NCBI RefSeq assembly: GCF_965138225.1
Contig: NZ_CBCSAX010000005.1
Strand: one strand, 5' to 3'
DNA: 64,000 nucleotides
DNA from: Helicobacter_D ganmani
GTDB lineage: Bacteria > Campylobacterota > Campylobacteria > Campylobacterales > Helicobacteraceae
Part shown: positions 1 to 8,107 of the stretch, one piece after another
How positions within the stretch are numbered: the stretch's first letter is position 1
Layout: the number at the start of each line of letters is the position of its first letter
The notes under the pieces: model-generated
Database searches by the model: none
Seen by the model: only the letters and a program-made list of their open reading frames with translations
Told to the model about the DNA's origin: nothing
Program-made: the position numbers and the translations under genes

Positions 1-63
1 GGATTTCTCACCTTTATCCGCAAAGTGCGTAAGTTAAAAGAGGAGCATAAGAAAAAGAGTTAA
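1..63 (+). CDS. C-terminal tail of an unknown protein (5' truncated)
   Basis: Frame 1 is open from the window edge to TAA at 61-63 and gives about 20 residues, very basic, ending in a run of Lys and Ser. The tail is too short to assign a family. The reading could be chance, but a stop just before a clear intergenic palindrome and a promoter facing the next gene fits a real gene end. Confidence 0.4.
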   Translation, partial: GFLTFIRKVRKLKEEHKKKS

Positions 64-88
64 GATTCCATAGTGAATTTACTTTATG

Positions 89-167
89 TAAGATTATAGA
101 TTGCTATGAAATGTGAGGACGGAAAGAATCCGTCCTTATGAGTAAAGTGAAACAATCTATAATCTTA
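89..167. repeat. Nested palindrome, probable degenerate dispersed repeat
   Basis: A perfect 15-bp inverted repeat (89-103 against 153-167, ends TAAGATTATAGATTG / CAATCTATAATCTTA) encloses a second perfect 8-bp inverted repeat (116-123 against 129-136, AGGACGGA / TCCGTCCT) with a 5-nt loop. AGATTG and CAATCT at the borders and the core TGTGAGGA resemble the widespread intergenic repeats that begin AGATTGCTTCGTCATTGCGAGG. That relation is inference. It lies between two genes and has no coding potential. The remaining bases up to 270 hold nothing I can name except a small palindrome near 203-213. Confidence 0.6.
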
Positions 168-272
168 GCAATCAAACCTTTAATGGCTAGATTTTGAATT
201 ACGAATCGTAAGGCTAAAATTACAATCCTTTAAGACTTTTTGTGAGGACTCTTGCCACACACATTTAAAAAC

Positions 273-301
273 TTGCTTGGGGGGGAAATATAGGGTATAA
301 T
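273..301 (+). promoter_or_regulatory. Promoter for the UbiD-family gene, with G7 tract in the spacer
   Basis: TTGCTT (273-278), a 17-nt spacer and TATAAT (296-301) form a good sigma70-type promoter 44 nt upstream of the ATG at 345. The spacer contains seven consecutive G (279-285) directly after the -35 box. Slippage there would change the spacer length. Confidence 0.6.
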
Positions 302-344
302 TTATCCAAAACTTCAATAGAGAGAGGCGCAATCAAGGAGAACT

Positions 345-2234
345 ATGCGACAAACGATAGATTTACTTAAAGCACATAATGAGCTAAAAATCATCACAGA
401 GCCCTTAGATGTAGAGCTAGAGATTCCGCATTTGGCATATTTGGAAGTGAAACATAAAAATTCCAAAGCTCTGCTTTTTACTAATCCTGTGGATAGGGCG
501 CGGCAGATTAGCTATGAAACCCCTGTGTTAATGAATCTTTTTGGCAGTTTTTCTCGTGTGCAGTTGCTTGTAGGCGATACGCAAGGAATCGTACAAGAGG
601 TAGCAGAACTTATCAAGCTTAAGCCCCCAAAATCCTTAAAAGAAGCTTTGAAAATTGCCCCAAAAATGTTGAATTTGCGCTTTTTAGCTCCTAAAACTAT
701 CAAAGAAAAGGGCTTGTGCCAAGAAGTTATTTCAAGGGGGGCGGAAGTAGATTTAAGCACAATCCCGATTCTTAAAACTTGGAGTGAAGATGGGGGGAGA
801 TTTATCACAATGGGGCAATGTTATACACAGAGTTTAGATGGTAGTGTGAGGAATCTTGGTATGTATCGTTTGCAGGTGTATGATAAAAATCATCTAGGAT
901 TGCATTGGCAAGTGCATAAGGATAGCGTGAGTTTGTTAGAGGAATACCATAAAGCAAACAAAAAAATGCCTGTGAGCATCGCAATTGGTGGCGATCCTCT
1001 CTATACTTGGTGCGCTACTGCACCTTTGCCTTATGGCTTATTTGAATTAATGCTGTATGGATTTATCCGCAAAAACCGTGCAAAAATGGTACGTTGCGTT
1101 AGCAATGAGCTTTGCGTGCCTTATGATGCGGATTTTGTGATTGAAGGATTTGTTGAGCCTAGTGCAATGCGTGAGGAGGGGAGATTTGGCGACCATACTG
1201 GATTCTATACCCCCATTGAACCTTATCCGGTGTTAGAAGTGAGTGCAATCACGCACAAGAAAAATCCTATTTATCTTGCGACGGTTGTCGGTAAGCCACC
1301 TTTGGAGGATAAATATTTAGGATTTCCCACAGAGCGAATCTTTTTGCCTCTTTTGCAAACCACAACCCCCAATTTGATAGACTATTATATGCCTGAAAAT
1401 GGCGTGTTTCATAATCTGATTTTGGCTAAAATCAAAGTGCGTTTTCCCCATATTGCCCAGCAGAGTATGCACGCATTTTGGGGTGTGGGGCAGATGAGTT
1501 TTGTCAAACACGCGATTTTTGTAGGAGAAAATGCGCCAAGTTTGCAAAGTGCAGAGATTATTCCTTATATTCTCAATCGTTTTTCAGTGCAGAATTGCCT
1601 AATGAGTGAGGGAGTATGTGATGCGCTAGACCACGCTTCGCCTAGTTTTGCGCAAGGTGGAAAATTGGGCTTAGATTGTACTCGTGAGGACGAAATAGAA
1701 AGTACATTGGAATTTGCAAGTGAGGAGCAATTATATAAAATATTGAGCGAAATTTTGCGTGTTAGCGGAGAAGTGAAATGTGTGCGACAAATTTATCAGG
1801 ACACAAGGAATCCTATTGTATTGGTTGGAATAGACAAAAAAGAAAGTCTTAAAAAAGCATTTTTGGCACTAGAGCAAGCAAATTTGGAGAGCCTACCCTC
1901 TGCAGATATAGAATCTCTACAAAGATTTTTGCGTATTGTGGTGATTGTGGATTTTGCTAAAAACGATTTGGAAAATCTTTATATGTTGCTTTGGCGCGTG
2001 GTGAATAATACAGACGCAAAACGTGATATAAAAATCATTGGTAAAACTTTATTGCTTGATGCGTGCGATAAGGGCTTGTGTGATGATTATATGCGTGAGT
2101 GGCCAAAAGAAACGGATTGCACACGCGAAGTTTTAGACAAGCTAGAAAGGCTTGGATTATTAAGTGATTTTGGAGATTTAGAAAGTTTTTATCGCACCTT
2201 TCATATTGATAAATCCTATGATTCCAAAATGTGA
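345..2234 (+). CDS. ubiD: UbiD-family prenylated-FMN decarboxylase (menaquinone synthesis)
   Basis: This 629-residue protein belongs to the UbiD family of decarboxylases that use prenylated FMN. The signature region near residues 252-292 carries the conserved acidic and GDHTG residues (REEGRFGDHTG) that line the cofactor pocket. It is longer than E. coli UbiD (about 497 residues), as is usual for Campylobacterota homologues. Since these bacteria make menaquinone by the futalosine route and no ubiquinone, the likely substrate is a late naphthoate intermediate rather than octaprenyl-hydroxybenzoate. This is family knowledge, not visible in the sequence. The ATG is preceded by AAGGAG at 335-340. 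It stands alone after a strong promoter. Confidence 0.85.
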   Translation: MRQTIDLLKAHNELKIITEPLDVELEIPHLAYLEVKHKNSKALLFTNPVDRARQISYETPVLMNLFGSFSRVQLLVGDTQGIVQEVAELIKLKPPKSLKEALKIAPKMLNLRFLAPKTIKEKGLCQEVISRGAEVDLSTIPILKTWSEDGGRFITMGQCYTQSLDGSVRNLGMYRLQVYDKNHLGLHWQVHKDSVSLLEEYHKANKKMPVSIAIGGDPLYTWCATAPLPYGLFELMLYGFIRKNRAKMVRCVSNELCVPYDADFVIEGFVEPSAMREEGRFGDHTGFYTPIEPYPVLEVSAITHKKNPIYLATVVGKPPLEDKYLGFPTERIFLPLLQTTTPNLIDYYMPENGVFHNLILAKIKVRFPHIAQQSMHAFWGVGQMSFVKHAIFVGENAPSLQSAEIIPYILNRFSVQNCLMSEGVCDALDHASPSFAQGGKLGLDCTREDEIESTLEFASEEQLYKILSEILRVSGEVKCVRQIYQDTRNPIVLVGIDKKESLKKAFLALEQANLESLPSADIESLQRFLRIVVIVDFAKNDLENLYMLLWRVVNNTDAKRDIKIIGKTLLLDACDKGLCDDYMREWPKETDCTREVLDKLERLGLLSDFGDLESFYRTFHIDKSYDSKM

Positions 2235-2242
2235 AGTTTTAC

Positions 2243-2276
2243 TTGACAATTTTAAAGTAGAATTTCAATCTATAAA
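2243..2276 (+). promoter_or_regulatory. Possible promoter before the 2300 membrane protein gene
   Basis: TTGACA (2243-2248) is followed by TATAAA (2271-2276). The 22-nt spacer is longer than ideal, so only the -10-like element may be real. It lies in the 65-nt gap after ubiD. Confidence 0.3.
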
Positions 2277-2299
2277 TTTACAGAATTTAAGGATTGTAA

Positions 2300-2869
2300 A
2301 TGAGTGGAAATGCGCAGGTAAAAATTGCAAGTAAAACGCGTAAGAATTGGTTGAAAGACTTGAAATTAGAAATTATGGAGTTGCGTTATCAAGGGTTGCA
2401 AGACAATGTAATTAAAAAGAATATGCACAAAAAATTTCGGGAATATTCTAGCGCGACAGAACTTTTTGTCGGGTTTGTATTTTTCATCGTTTTGTTAAAT
2501 CTTGTGGGTTTTGGGTTGCATATTGGCTATGCAGTTTTGATGTGGGAAGCGCATATTTATGAGTTTAGCACAAGCTTTTCTCCTTATGTATCAATGTTGA
2601 TTTTTGGGGTTTTATGCATTGTGCTTGTGGGACTTTTTATCTTTTGGTTACATTTTTTCATAGATTTTTTGAAATTTTATAAAACGCTTGATGATGCATT
2701 AGAAGAACAATTTTATTTGAAACTCATCAAAATGTTTTTACTTTTGGGCTTGATTGGATTTGTAGTTTTTATGATTATGGTGTTTTTTGTAGGAATGCAA
2801 ATCGCAGAAGTCTATGGAATGCCATTAGGAAGCAGTCTTTATGAGATTTTAGGAGAAATTTTTGATTGA
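2300..2869 (+). CDS. Conserved membrane protein of unknown function
   Basis: The product has 189 residues: a basic, coiled-looking N-terminal 50 residues rich in Lys, then three hydrophobic stretches (about 54-78, 97-125 and 143-165) that should span the inner membrane, and a short acidic tail. I recognise no enzymatic motif and no family. The ATG at 2300 follows AAGG. The last 8 bases overlap the start of the CvfB-like gene, which suggests translational coupling and one transcript. Confidence 0.7.
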   Translation: MSGNAQVKIASKTRKNWLKDLKLEIMELRYQGLQDNVIKKNMHKKFREYSSATELFVGFVFFIVLLNLVGFGLHIGYAVLMWEAHIYEFSTSFSPYVSMLIFGVLCIVLVGLFIFWLHFFIDFLKFYKTLDDALEEQFYLKLIKMFLLLGLIGFVVFMIMVFFVGMQIAEVYGMPLGSSLYEILGEIFD

Positions 2870-3716
2870 GATAGGAATTTGCAAAGAGTTAAAAATTGTC
2901 CGTTTTGCTAAAGTGGGTGCTTATTTGCAAAGTGGGCAAGAAGAGGTGTTGTTGCCAAACAAATATTTACCCATAGGTGCAAAAATAGAAGATAAGATTT
3001 TGGTATTTTTATACACAGATTCGCAGGACCGCCCCATAGCTACAACCTTAATACCCAAAGCACAAAGGGGAGAAATCGCGGTTTTGAAAGTGGTGGATAA
3101 AAACAATTTTGGTTGCTTTTTGGATTTGGGAATCGCCAAAGATGTGTTTATGCCGACTAAGACACCTCAAAAATATCCCTTAGGTTCTCAAGTGGCAGTT
3201 TTTTTAAGTGTAGATAGAGAGAATCGTTTGCTTGCAAAAGAAAACATTAAACCTTATTTGAGCAATTTTTGTGAGAATCTTACGAATCTGAAAGCAGGGT
3301 TTAAGGTCAGGATTCTACCTTTTAGAATCACTCCTTTGGGTTATGAATGTGTGGTGAATGGGGTGAATTTGGGATTGATTTATCAAAATGAAATATTTGG
3401 AGAATTCCCCCTTTTTAATGAGGGCGAAGGATATATTAAACGTATTTATTCCAATGGCAAATGTGATTTAACTTTAAAACACCCTAAGAAAAAAAATTCA
3501 ACATCGCAAGAAAGCGGAAAAGTCTTAGAGATTCTGCGCCAAAAAGGTGGAAAGTTGAATCTACATTATGATAGCAAGCCAAGTGAGATTCAATCTGTGT
3601 GCGCAATGAGCAAAAAGGCTTTTAAGCATACCTTGAGTATTTTATTAGAAGAAAATAAAATCACTCTAAAGCCAAAAGTTGGCATTGAACTAAAGAAATC
3701 CTCTACTTTATTGTAA
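2862..3716 (+). CDS. CvfB-like S1-domain RNA-binding protein
   Basis: This 284-residue protein matches the layout of the CvfB/YitL family: tandem S1-like beta-barrel modules (a clear one near residues 65-120 with NNFGCFLDLGI and a second near 145-205) and a C-terminal winged helix (about 218-275) in which KVLEILRQKGG and the following region form the wing. Such proteins bind RNA and affect expression of virulence genes in Gram-positive bacteria. The role here is unknown. Translation most likely starts at TTG 2862, five to six bases after AGGAG at 2851-2855, and overlaps the upstream gene. Confidence 0.7.
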   Translation: MIEIGICKELKIVRFAKVGAYLQSGQEEVLLPNKYLPIGAKIEDKILVFLYTDSQDRPIATTLIPKAQRGEIAVLKVVDKNNFGCFLDLGIAKDVFMPTKTPQKYPLGSQVAVFLSVDRENRLLAKENIKPYLSNFCENLTNLKAGFKVRILPFRITPLGYECVVNGVNLGLIYQNEIFGEFPLFNEGEGYIKRIYSNGKCDLTLKHPKKKNSTSQESGKVLEILRQKGGKLNLHYDSKPSEIQSVCAMSKKAFKHTLSILLEENKITLKPKVGIELKKSSTLL

Positions 3717-4044
3717 AATCCCATTGCATAGTGTGTAATTTTTCTTAGAATTATTTATAGAAAGGAAATTTATTTACTATAAAACGAAATTATAAGCAAA
3801 ATTTTTTCAAAAATGTTTCTTTTTGTATCATTTAAACTTCCAAGAAAAGAGAGATAGAATATTTTAAAAAGTAATAGAAAATTTGACTTTTTATAAAGTT
3901 TTTAAGGTAGTGATTCTTTTTAGAATGATGTTCTTAATATGAAATTAAAGTCAATCTTTGTGCCTTATTTTGTGATTTTCTTTTAAAATTTAAGAGAATT
4001 ACGCTAAGATACGCAAGAAAGTTTTATAACTTAAAGGTTTGCAA
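3717..4044 (+). other. 328-nt AT-rich gap upstream of nuoA with nested inverted repeat
   Basis: No gene is visible. The gap holds an 8-bp inverted repeat TTGACTTT (3883-3890) / AAAGTCAA (3947-3954) enclosing a small hairpin ATTCT-TTTT-AGAAT (3913-3926). It also has a T-rich stretch at 3955-3990 followed by a TAAGAT -10-like element. The leader of the nuo transcript probably begins near 4017. Confidence 0.5.
4005..4010 (+). promoter_or_regulatory. Candidate -10 element of the nuo operon
   Basis: TAAGAT at 4005-4010 follows a periodic T-rich region, the promoter style typical of Campylobacterota, which often lacks a -35 box. It would start transcription about 28 nt before the nuoA start codon. 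No other promoter-like element closer to nuoA is evident. Confidence 0.4.
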
Positions 4045-4434
4045 GTGTCGCATTTAGATATTTCTCATCCATATTTTGGTGTATTCGTTATTTTTGTTTT
4101 TACTTTTGGTGCGTTTTTAATGACAACTTTTCTTTCGCGATTCGTGGGGAGAAAATTGGCAAATAAAAACACGCAAAAGCTAAAACTAGCCCCCTATGAA
4201 TGTGGTTTAGCACCCACTAAGCAGCCCAATAGAATTTCATCGCAATTTTATATTATGGCATTGTTGTTTATCCTTTTTGATGTGGAGATTATTTTTATGT
4301 TTCCTTGGGCTGTGGATTTTAAGGTGCTTGGTGCTTTTGGCTTTATTGAAATGGTTTTATTTGTTTTGTTGCTTGTGATTGGATTTGTTTATGCTTGGAG
4401 AAAAGGAGCTTTGAAATGGCAGAGCATGAAGTAG
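4045..4434 (+). CDS. nuoA: NADH-quinone oxidoreductase (complex I) subunit A
   Basis: NuoA is a small three-helix membrane subunit at the hinge between the quinone-binding and proton-pumping parts of complex I. The 129-residue product has three hydrophobic segments and the conserved loop KLAPYECGLAPT (around residues 52-63). GTG at 4045 is preferred because AAAGG (4033-4037) sits seven bases upstream. A TTG at 4039 would be too close to it. First gene of the 14-gene nuo operon. Its end overlaps nuoB by 19 bases. Confidence 0.93.
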   Translation: MSHLDISHPYFGVFVIFVFTFGAFLMTTFLSRFVGRKLANKNTQKLKLAPYECGLAPTKQPNRISSQFYIMALLFILFDVEIIFMFPWAVDFKVLGAFGFIEMVLFVLLLVIGFVYAWRKGALKWQSMK

Positions 4435-4925
4435 ATTATCTTAAAGGCGGGGGTTTGCCTATTGCGCTAACGAGCGTAGATAAATTGTTGAATTGGGGGC
4501 GTAGTAATTCGCTTTGGGCGATGACTTATGGATTGGCTTGTTGTGCGATTGAAATGATGGCAACAGGTGCTAGTCGTTATGATTTTGATAGATTTGGGAC
4601 AATTTTTAGGGCAAGTCCTAGACAAAGTGATGTGATGATTATTGCGGGCACTGTTACCAAAAAGCACGCACAATTTGTGAGACGTTTGTATGACCAAATG
4701 CCAGAACCTAAATGGGTGATTTCTATGGGAAGTTGTGCAAACACCGGTGGAATGTTTAATACTTATGCCACTGTGCAAGGCGTGGATAGGATTATTCCTG
4801 TGGATATTTATTTGCCGGGTTGCTCTCCGCGTCCAGAAACTTTGCAATATGCCCTTATGGTGCTTCAGCAAAAAATCCGCAAGCAAAAATCTAATCGTGT
4901 GCAGCCTCCTAAGCGTTTGGTATAA
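4416..4925 (+). CDS. nuoB: Complex I subunit B (N2 cluster)
   Basis: NuoB carries the terminal [4Fe-4S] cluster N2 that reduces quinone. All four ligands are visible: adjacent C42-C43, C107 in SMGSCANTGG and C136 in YLPGCSPRP. The ATG at 4416 with AAAAGGAG upstream gives 169 residues. A longer TTG-initiated reading from 4395 lacks a ribosome site. The reading overlaps the end of nuoA, so the two are probably translationally coupled. Confidence 0.95.
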   Translation: MAEHEVDYLKGGGLPIALTSVDKLLNWGRSNSLWAMTYGLACCAIEMMATGASRYDFDRFGTIFRASPRQSDVMIIAGTVTKKHAQFVRRLYDQMPEPKWVISMGSCANTGGMFNTYATVQGVDRIIPVDIYLPGCSPRPETLQYALMVLQQKIRKQKSNRVQPPKRLV

Positions 4926-4934
4926 AGGAATAGT

Positions 4935-5738
4935 ATGAGAAAATATAAACCCAAAAATAATGCACAAAAAGAAGTTTATTACAAAGATAGATTTTATGTT
5001 TCCCCAAGAATCCCAAGAGAACCTATAACCAATGACGCTGTGTATTGCGCAGATGTAGAGATGTTGGGCAAACAAGTTAAAATCATAGAATCTTATCTTG
5101 AGCGTGGAACATTGGTAATATGGGTAGAAAAGGATTCTATTTATAGCACATTAGCAACTTTAAAAACAATCGGTTATGATGTCTTGAGTGAGCTTAGCGC
5201 AATAGATTATTTAGAACAAAAAGGAGGCTTTGAAATCTTTTATCAAATGCTCTCTTTAAGCCGTGCGAAACGTTTGCGGGTAAAGATTTTTTTAAGAAAA
5301 GGCGAAAAAATAGAATCTGTAACGGAATTATTTCGTAGTGCGGATTGGAGTGAGCGTGAAATGTATGATATGTTTGGGATTCTACCTTTAGGACACCCTT
5401 ATCCTAAACGTATTTTAATGCCTGATGATTGGGTGGGACACCCTTTGCTTAAAAGCTATCCTTTGCAAGGAGATGAAGCAGCGCAATGGTATGAAGTGGA
5501 TACAATCTTTGGTAAAGAGAATCGCGAAGTCATTGGTGTAGAACAAAGAGATTCCGCAAGGATTGACCGCTATGATTCTACGCGATTCTCTCATTTGGGT
5601 TATGAAGTGGAATATGGACAAAAAATAGAAAAAGGAGCAGAGAAGCCCCAGCCCATTGCCTATCAAGAGGAGGAAGGTGTGTTGTTTGTAACCAAACTAA
5701 AGCCGGAAAATTCCAAAGAACTTAAAGAGAGGAAGTAA
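4935..5738 (+). CDS. nuoC: Complex I subunit C (30 kDa subunit)
   Basis: NuoC is the peripheral-arm 30-kDa subunit that packs against NuoB and NuoD. The 267-residue protein contains the family signature SADWSEREMYDMFGI (around residues 134-148) followed by the HP(Y)xKRILMPDDWVGHPL segment. The N-terminal 50 residues and the 65-residue tail after the core are less conserved. ATG at 4935 follows AAAGGAA. nuoC and nuoD are separate genes, not fused as in E. coli. Confidence 0.95.
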   Translation: MRKYKPKNNAQKEVYYKDRFYVSPRIPREPITNDAVYCADVEMLGKQVKIIESYLERGTLVIWVEKDSIYSTLATLKTIGYDVLSELSAIDYLEQKGGFEIFYQMLSLSRAKRLRVKIFLRKGEKIESVTELFRSADWSEREMYDMFGILPLGHPYPKRILMPDDWVGHPLLKSYPLQGDEAAQWYEVDTIFGKENREVIGVEQRDSARIDRYDSTRFSHLGYEVEYGQKIEKGAEKPQPIAYQEEEGVLFVTKLKPENSKELKERK

Positions 5739-5739
5739 G

Positions 5740-6969
5740 ATGCAGCAACCCAATAAATTAATGCCATTTTATGAAAATATTGCTTTTGACCGCATAAGTG
5801 ATAATACAATGGTAATCAATTTTGGTCCTCAACACCCAAGTGCGCACGGGCAGTTGCGTTTGATTTTGGAATTAGAAGGCGAAAAAGTAATCAAGGCAAC
5901 TCCTGATGTGGGATATTTACACCGTGGAATGGAAAAAATGGCAGAAAATATGATTTATAATGAGTTTTTGCCCACGACAGATAGAATGGATTATATTGCT
6001 GCAAGCTCCAACAACTATGCTTTTGCATTAAGCGTAGAAAAATTATTGGGTGTAGAAGTGCCTAGACGAGCAAAAGTGATTCGCACAATGCTTTTGGAAC
6101 TCAATCGCATTATTTCTCATCTCTTTTGGCTTGCAACACACGCACTAGATGTGGGGGCAATGAGTATTTTCCTCTATTGCTTTAGAGAGCGTGAATTTGG
6201 CATTGATTTGATTGAGGATTATTGCGGTGCAAGATTAACGCATTCTAGTGTTAGAATTGGCGGAGTGCCATTGGATTTGCCACAAGGTTGGATTGAAAAG
6301 TTAAAGGCTTATTTGGAGCTGTTGCCAAGCCAAATTAAGCTTTATGAGGGAATCTTAAGCGAAAATAGAATTTGGCGTATGCGTTTAGAAAATGTGGGCA
6401 TTGTAAGCCCTGAAATGGCAAAAAGCTGGGGATTAAGTGGGGTTTTGTTGCGTGGAAGTGGAATTGCTTGGGACATTCGTAAAGAAGAACCTTATGAACT
6501 TTATAATGAGTTAGAGTTTGATGTGCCTGTGGGAGAGAGTAATGATAGCTATGGACGCTATTTACTCTATATGGAAGAAATGCGTCAGAGTATTAGAATC
6601 TTATATCAACTGATAGATAAATATCAAGATACCGATACGCTTTTAATGTGTGAGGATACGCGTTATTTTTCTGCTCCAAAAGAACAAATTATGACACAAA
6701 ATTATTCTTTAATGCAGCATTTTGTTTTGGTTACACAAGGAATGCGCCCTCCTATTGGCGAAGTATATGTTCCAACAGAATCGCCAAAGGGTGAGTTGGG
6801 ATTCTTTATCCGCTCGGAGGGCGAGCCTTATCCCTATCGTGTAAAAATGCGCACCCCTAGTTTTTTCCATACAGGAGTGTTACAAGATTTATTGCCCGGA
6901 CATTATTTAGCCGATGTTGTAACGATTATTGGGAATACAAACATTGTATTTGGAGAGATTGACCGATGA
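5740..6969 (+). CDS. nuoD: Complex I subunit D (49 kDa subunit)
   Basis: NuoD, 409 residues, forms the quinone-binding chamber with NuoB. The loop NFGPQHPSAHGQ (about residues 27-38) carries the His thought to bind the quinone headgroup, and the C-terminal half has GEVYVPTESPKGELGF typical of the 49-kDa family. It starts one base after the nuoC stop and its last bases (GACCGATGA) overlap the next ATG. Confidence 0.96.
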   Translation: MQQPNKLMPFYENIAFDRISDNTMVINFGPQHPSAHGQLRLILELEGEKVIKATPDVGYLHRGMEKMAENMIYNEFLPTTDRMDYIAASSNNYAFALSVEKLLGVEVPRRAKVIRTMLLELNRIISHLFWLATHALDVGAMSIFLYCFREREFGIDLIEDYCGARLTHSSVRIGGVPLDLPQGWIEKLKAYLELLPSQIKLYEGILSENRIWRMRLENVGIVSPEMAKSWGLSGVLLRGSGIAWDIRKEEPYELYNELEFDVPVGESNDSYGRYLLYMEEMRQSIRILYQLIDKYQDTDTLLMCEDTRYFSAPKEQIMTQNYSLMQHFVLVTQGMRPPIGEVYVPTESPKGELGFFIRSEGEPYPYRVKMRTPSFFHTGVLQDLLPGHYLADVVTIIGNTNIVFGEIDR

Positions 6970-7211
6970 AACGTTTTGATTTGCGCCATTTAAAAAATGA
7001 TTTTTGTCCGCGCTTAAAAGCCATTTTGGACAATGAATTAGAAAAAGGAGAAGTAGGAATCTTTTTGTTTGAAGTATTGGACTTTGATAATGTGCAAAAG
7101 AGTGCAGATTTAGTGAAACAAAGTGGCAATACATTATTAAATTCTTTGCGATTTAATGAAGTGGATTGGACAATTATGGTGAGAAAAGAAACTACAAAGG
7201 TTGCGGAATGA
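6966..7211 (+). CDS. NuoE-position subunit, HP1264/Cj1575 type
   Basis: This 81-residue protein occupies the nuoE position but has only two Cys-free-of-pattern regions and no [2Fe-2S] motif. It is much shorter than the usual 160-residue NuoE. Small proteins of this kind replace NuoE in Helicobacter and Campylobacter. They are thought to help complex I accept electrons from a carrier other than NADH, such as flavodoxin. Mixed charged sequence with a short hydrophobic centre (GIFLFEVLDF). It overlaps nuoD at the start and the next gene at ATGA. Confidence 0.8.
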   Translation: MKRFDLRHLKNDFCPRLKAILDNELEKGEVGIFLFEVLDFDNVQKSADLVKQSGNTLLNSLRFNEVDWTIMVRKETTKVAE

Positions 7212-8107
7212 GCGCATTGGTAGAATCTTTTTTGGTAAATGATGGAAAGGCGCATTTTATTGAATCCTTAGAAAAAAACACATTAAAGGACAAAAATATT
7301 CTACTTTTGGGCGGATTTGTAGAGGAATTTGCTTGTGTATTGCAGCAACAAGGAGTAGATTTAAAAGTTTTGGAATCGCAAGATGATTGTGAGGATTCCA
7401 TTCAAGTTTTTTTGCTTCACCCCTTAAACTTCAATCCTTATCCGAAACTTTTGCATTTTCTTTATGAAGTGGGCTGCGAAGAAGCAATTGTCGCTTTGCT
7501 TTGTAACGCATTTTATGATACTTCTAATGGAGATTTAGGGTTAAAAGCATTTGTGGAATCCTTAGATGTGGGGTATTTGTCTTCTGAATGTAATTTGGCA
7601 GAAGAAGAATTGGAACAGATTGCACAAAGTTTTCAATCACGAAAAAATGTGCTTGTGTTGGGGAGAGATTTAAGCACACACAAGAGAGCGCGTAATATTG
7701 GAAAGATTCTAGCACTTTTGAGTAATGCGCTAAATCAAATAGAAATTGTATTTTTAGAATCTGCACCCAAAGAGATAGAGACTCAAAAAAAGACTTGCAT
7801 AGACGCATTGGACGAATTAGAGTGTTATGACGGATTAGTAGCGTATTTGCAAACCAAAGCATTAAGAGAGCCAATCTTGGAGGTTTCTAAACAATTTAGT
7901 CAAGTAAGCAAGATACAAGAGGAATCAGAAATTGAAGTACAACTAATACAATCAGATAAAATAATACAAGTTAAACTGCGTAAGAATATGCAATTAAAAG
8001 GTATGGTTGGGATTTTGTGGATTCCACAAACATTGAATTTTCAAGACTTTTGGGATTTAAAATATGAATTTTGCTATAAAAAAGTCAAAATAAGCAAGGT
8101 GGCATAA
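7208..8107 (+). CDS. NuoF-position subunit, HP1265/Cj1574 type
   Basis: The protein (299 residues from the ATG at 7208, in an ATGA overlap with the previous stop) sits where nuoF normally lies. It lacks the Gly-rich NADH-binding loop, the FMN site and the C-terminal four-Cys N3 cluster of NuoF. The middle region (about 145-225: NVLVLGRDLSTHKRARNIG) resembles the domain of NuoG/molybdopterin-type proteins that packs around clusters. In Campylobacterota such subunits replace the NADH dehydrogenase module. Exact function is not established. Confidence 0.75.
   Translation: MSALVESFLVNDGKAHFIESLEKNTLKDKNILLLGGFVEEFACVLQQQGVDLKVLESQDDCEDSIQVFLLHPLNFNPYPKLLHFLYEVGCEEAIVALLCNAFYDTSNGDLGLKAFVESLDVGYLSSECNLAEEELEQIAQSFQSRKNVLVLGRDLSTHKRARNIGKILALLSNALNQIEIVFLESAPKEIETQKKTCIDALDELECYDGLVAYLQTKALREPILEVSKQFSQVSKIQEESEIEVQLIQSDKIIQVKLRKNMQLKGMVGILWIPQTLNFQDFWDLKYEFCYKKVKISKVA

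Noticed and set aside
4395..4415. Longer NuoB starting at TTG 4395
   Set aside because: The ATG at 4416 has a good AAAAGGAG upstream and gives the usual NuoB start; the TTG has none.
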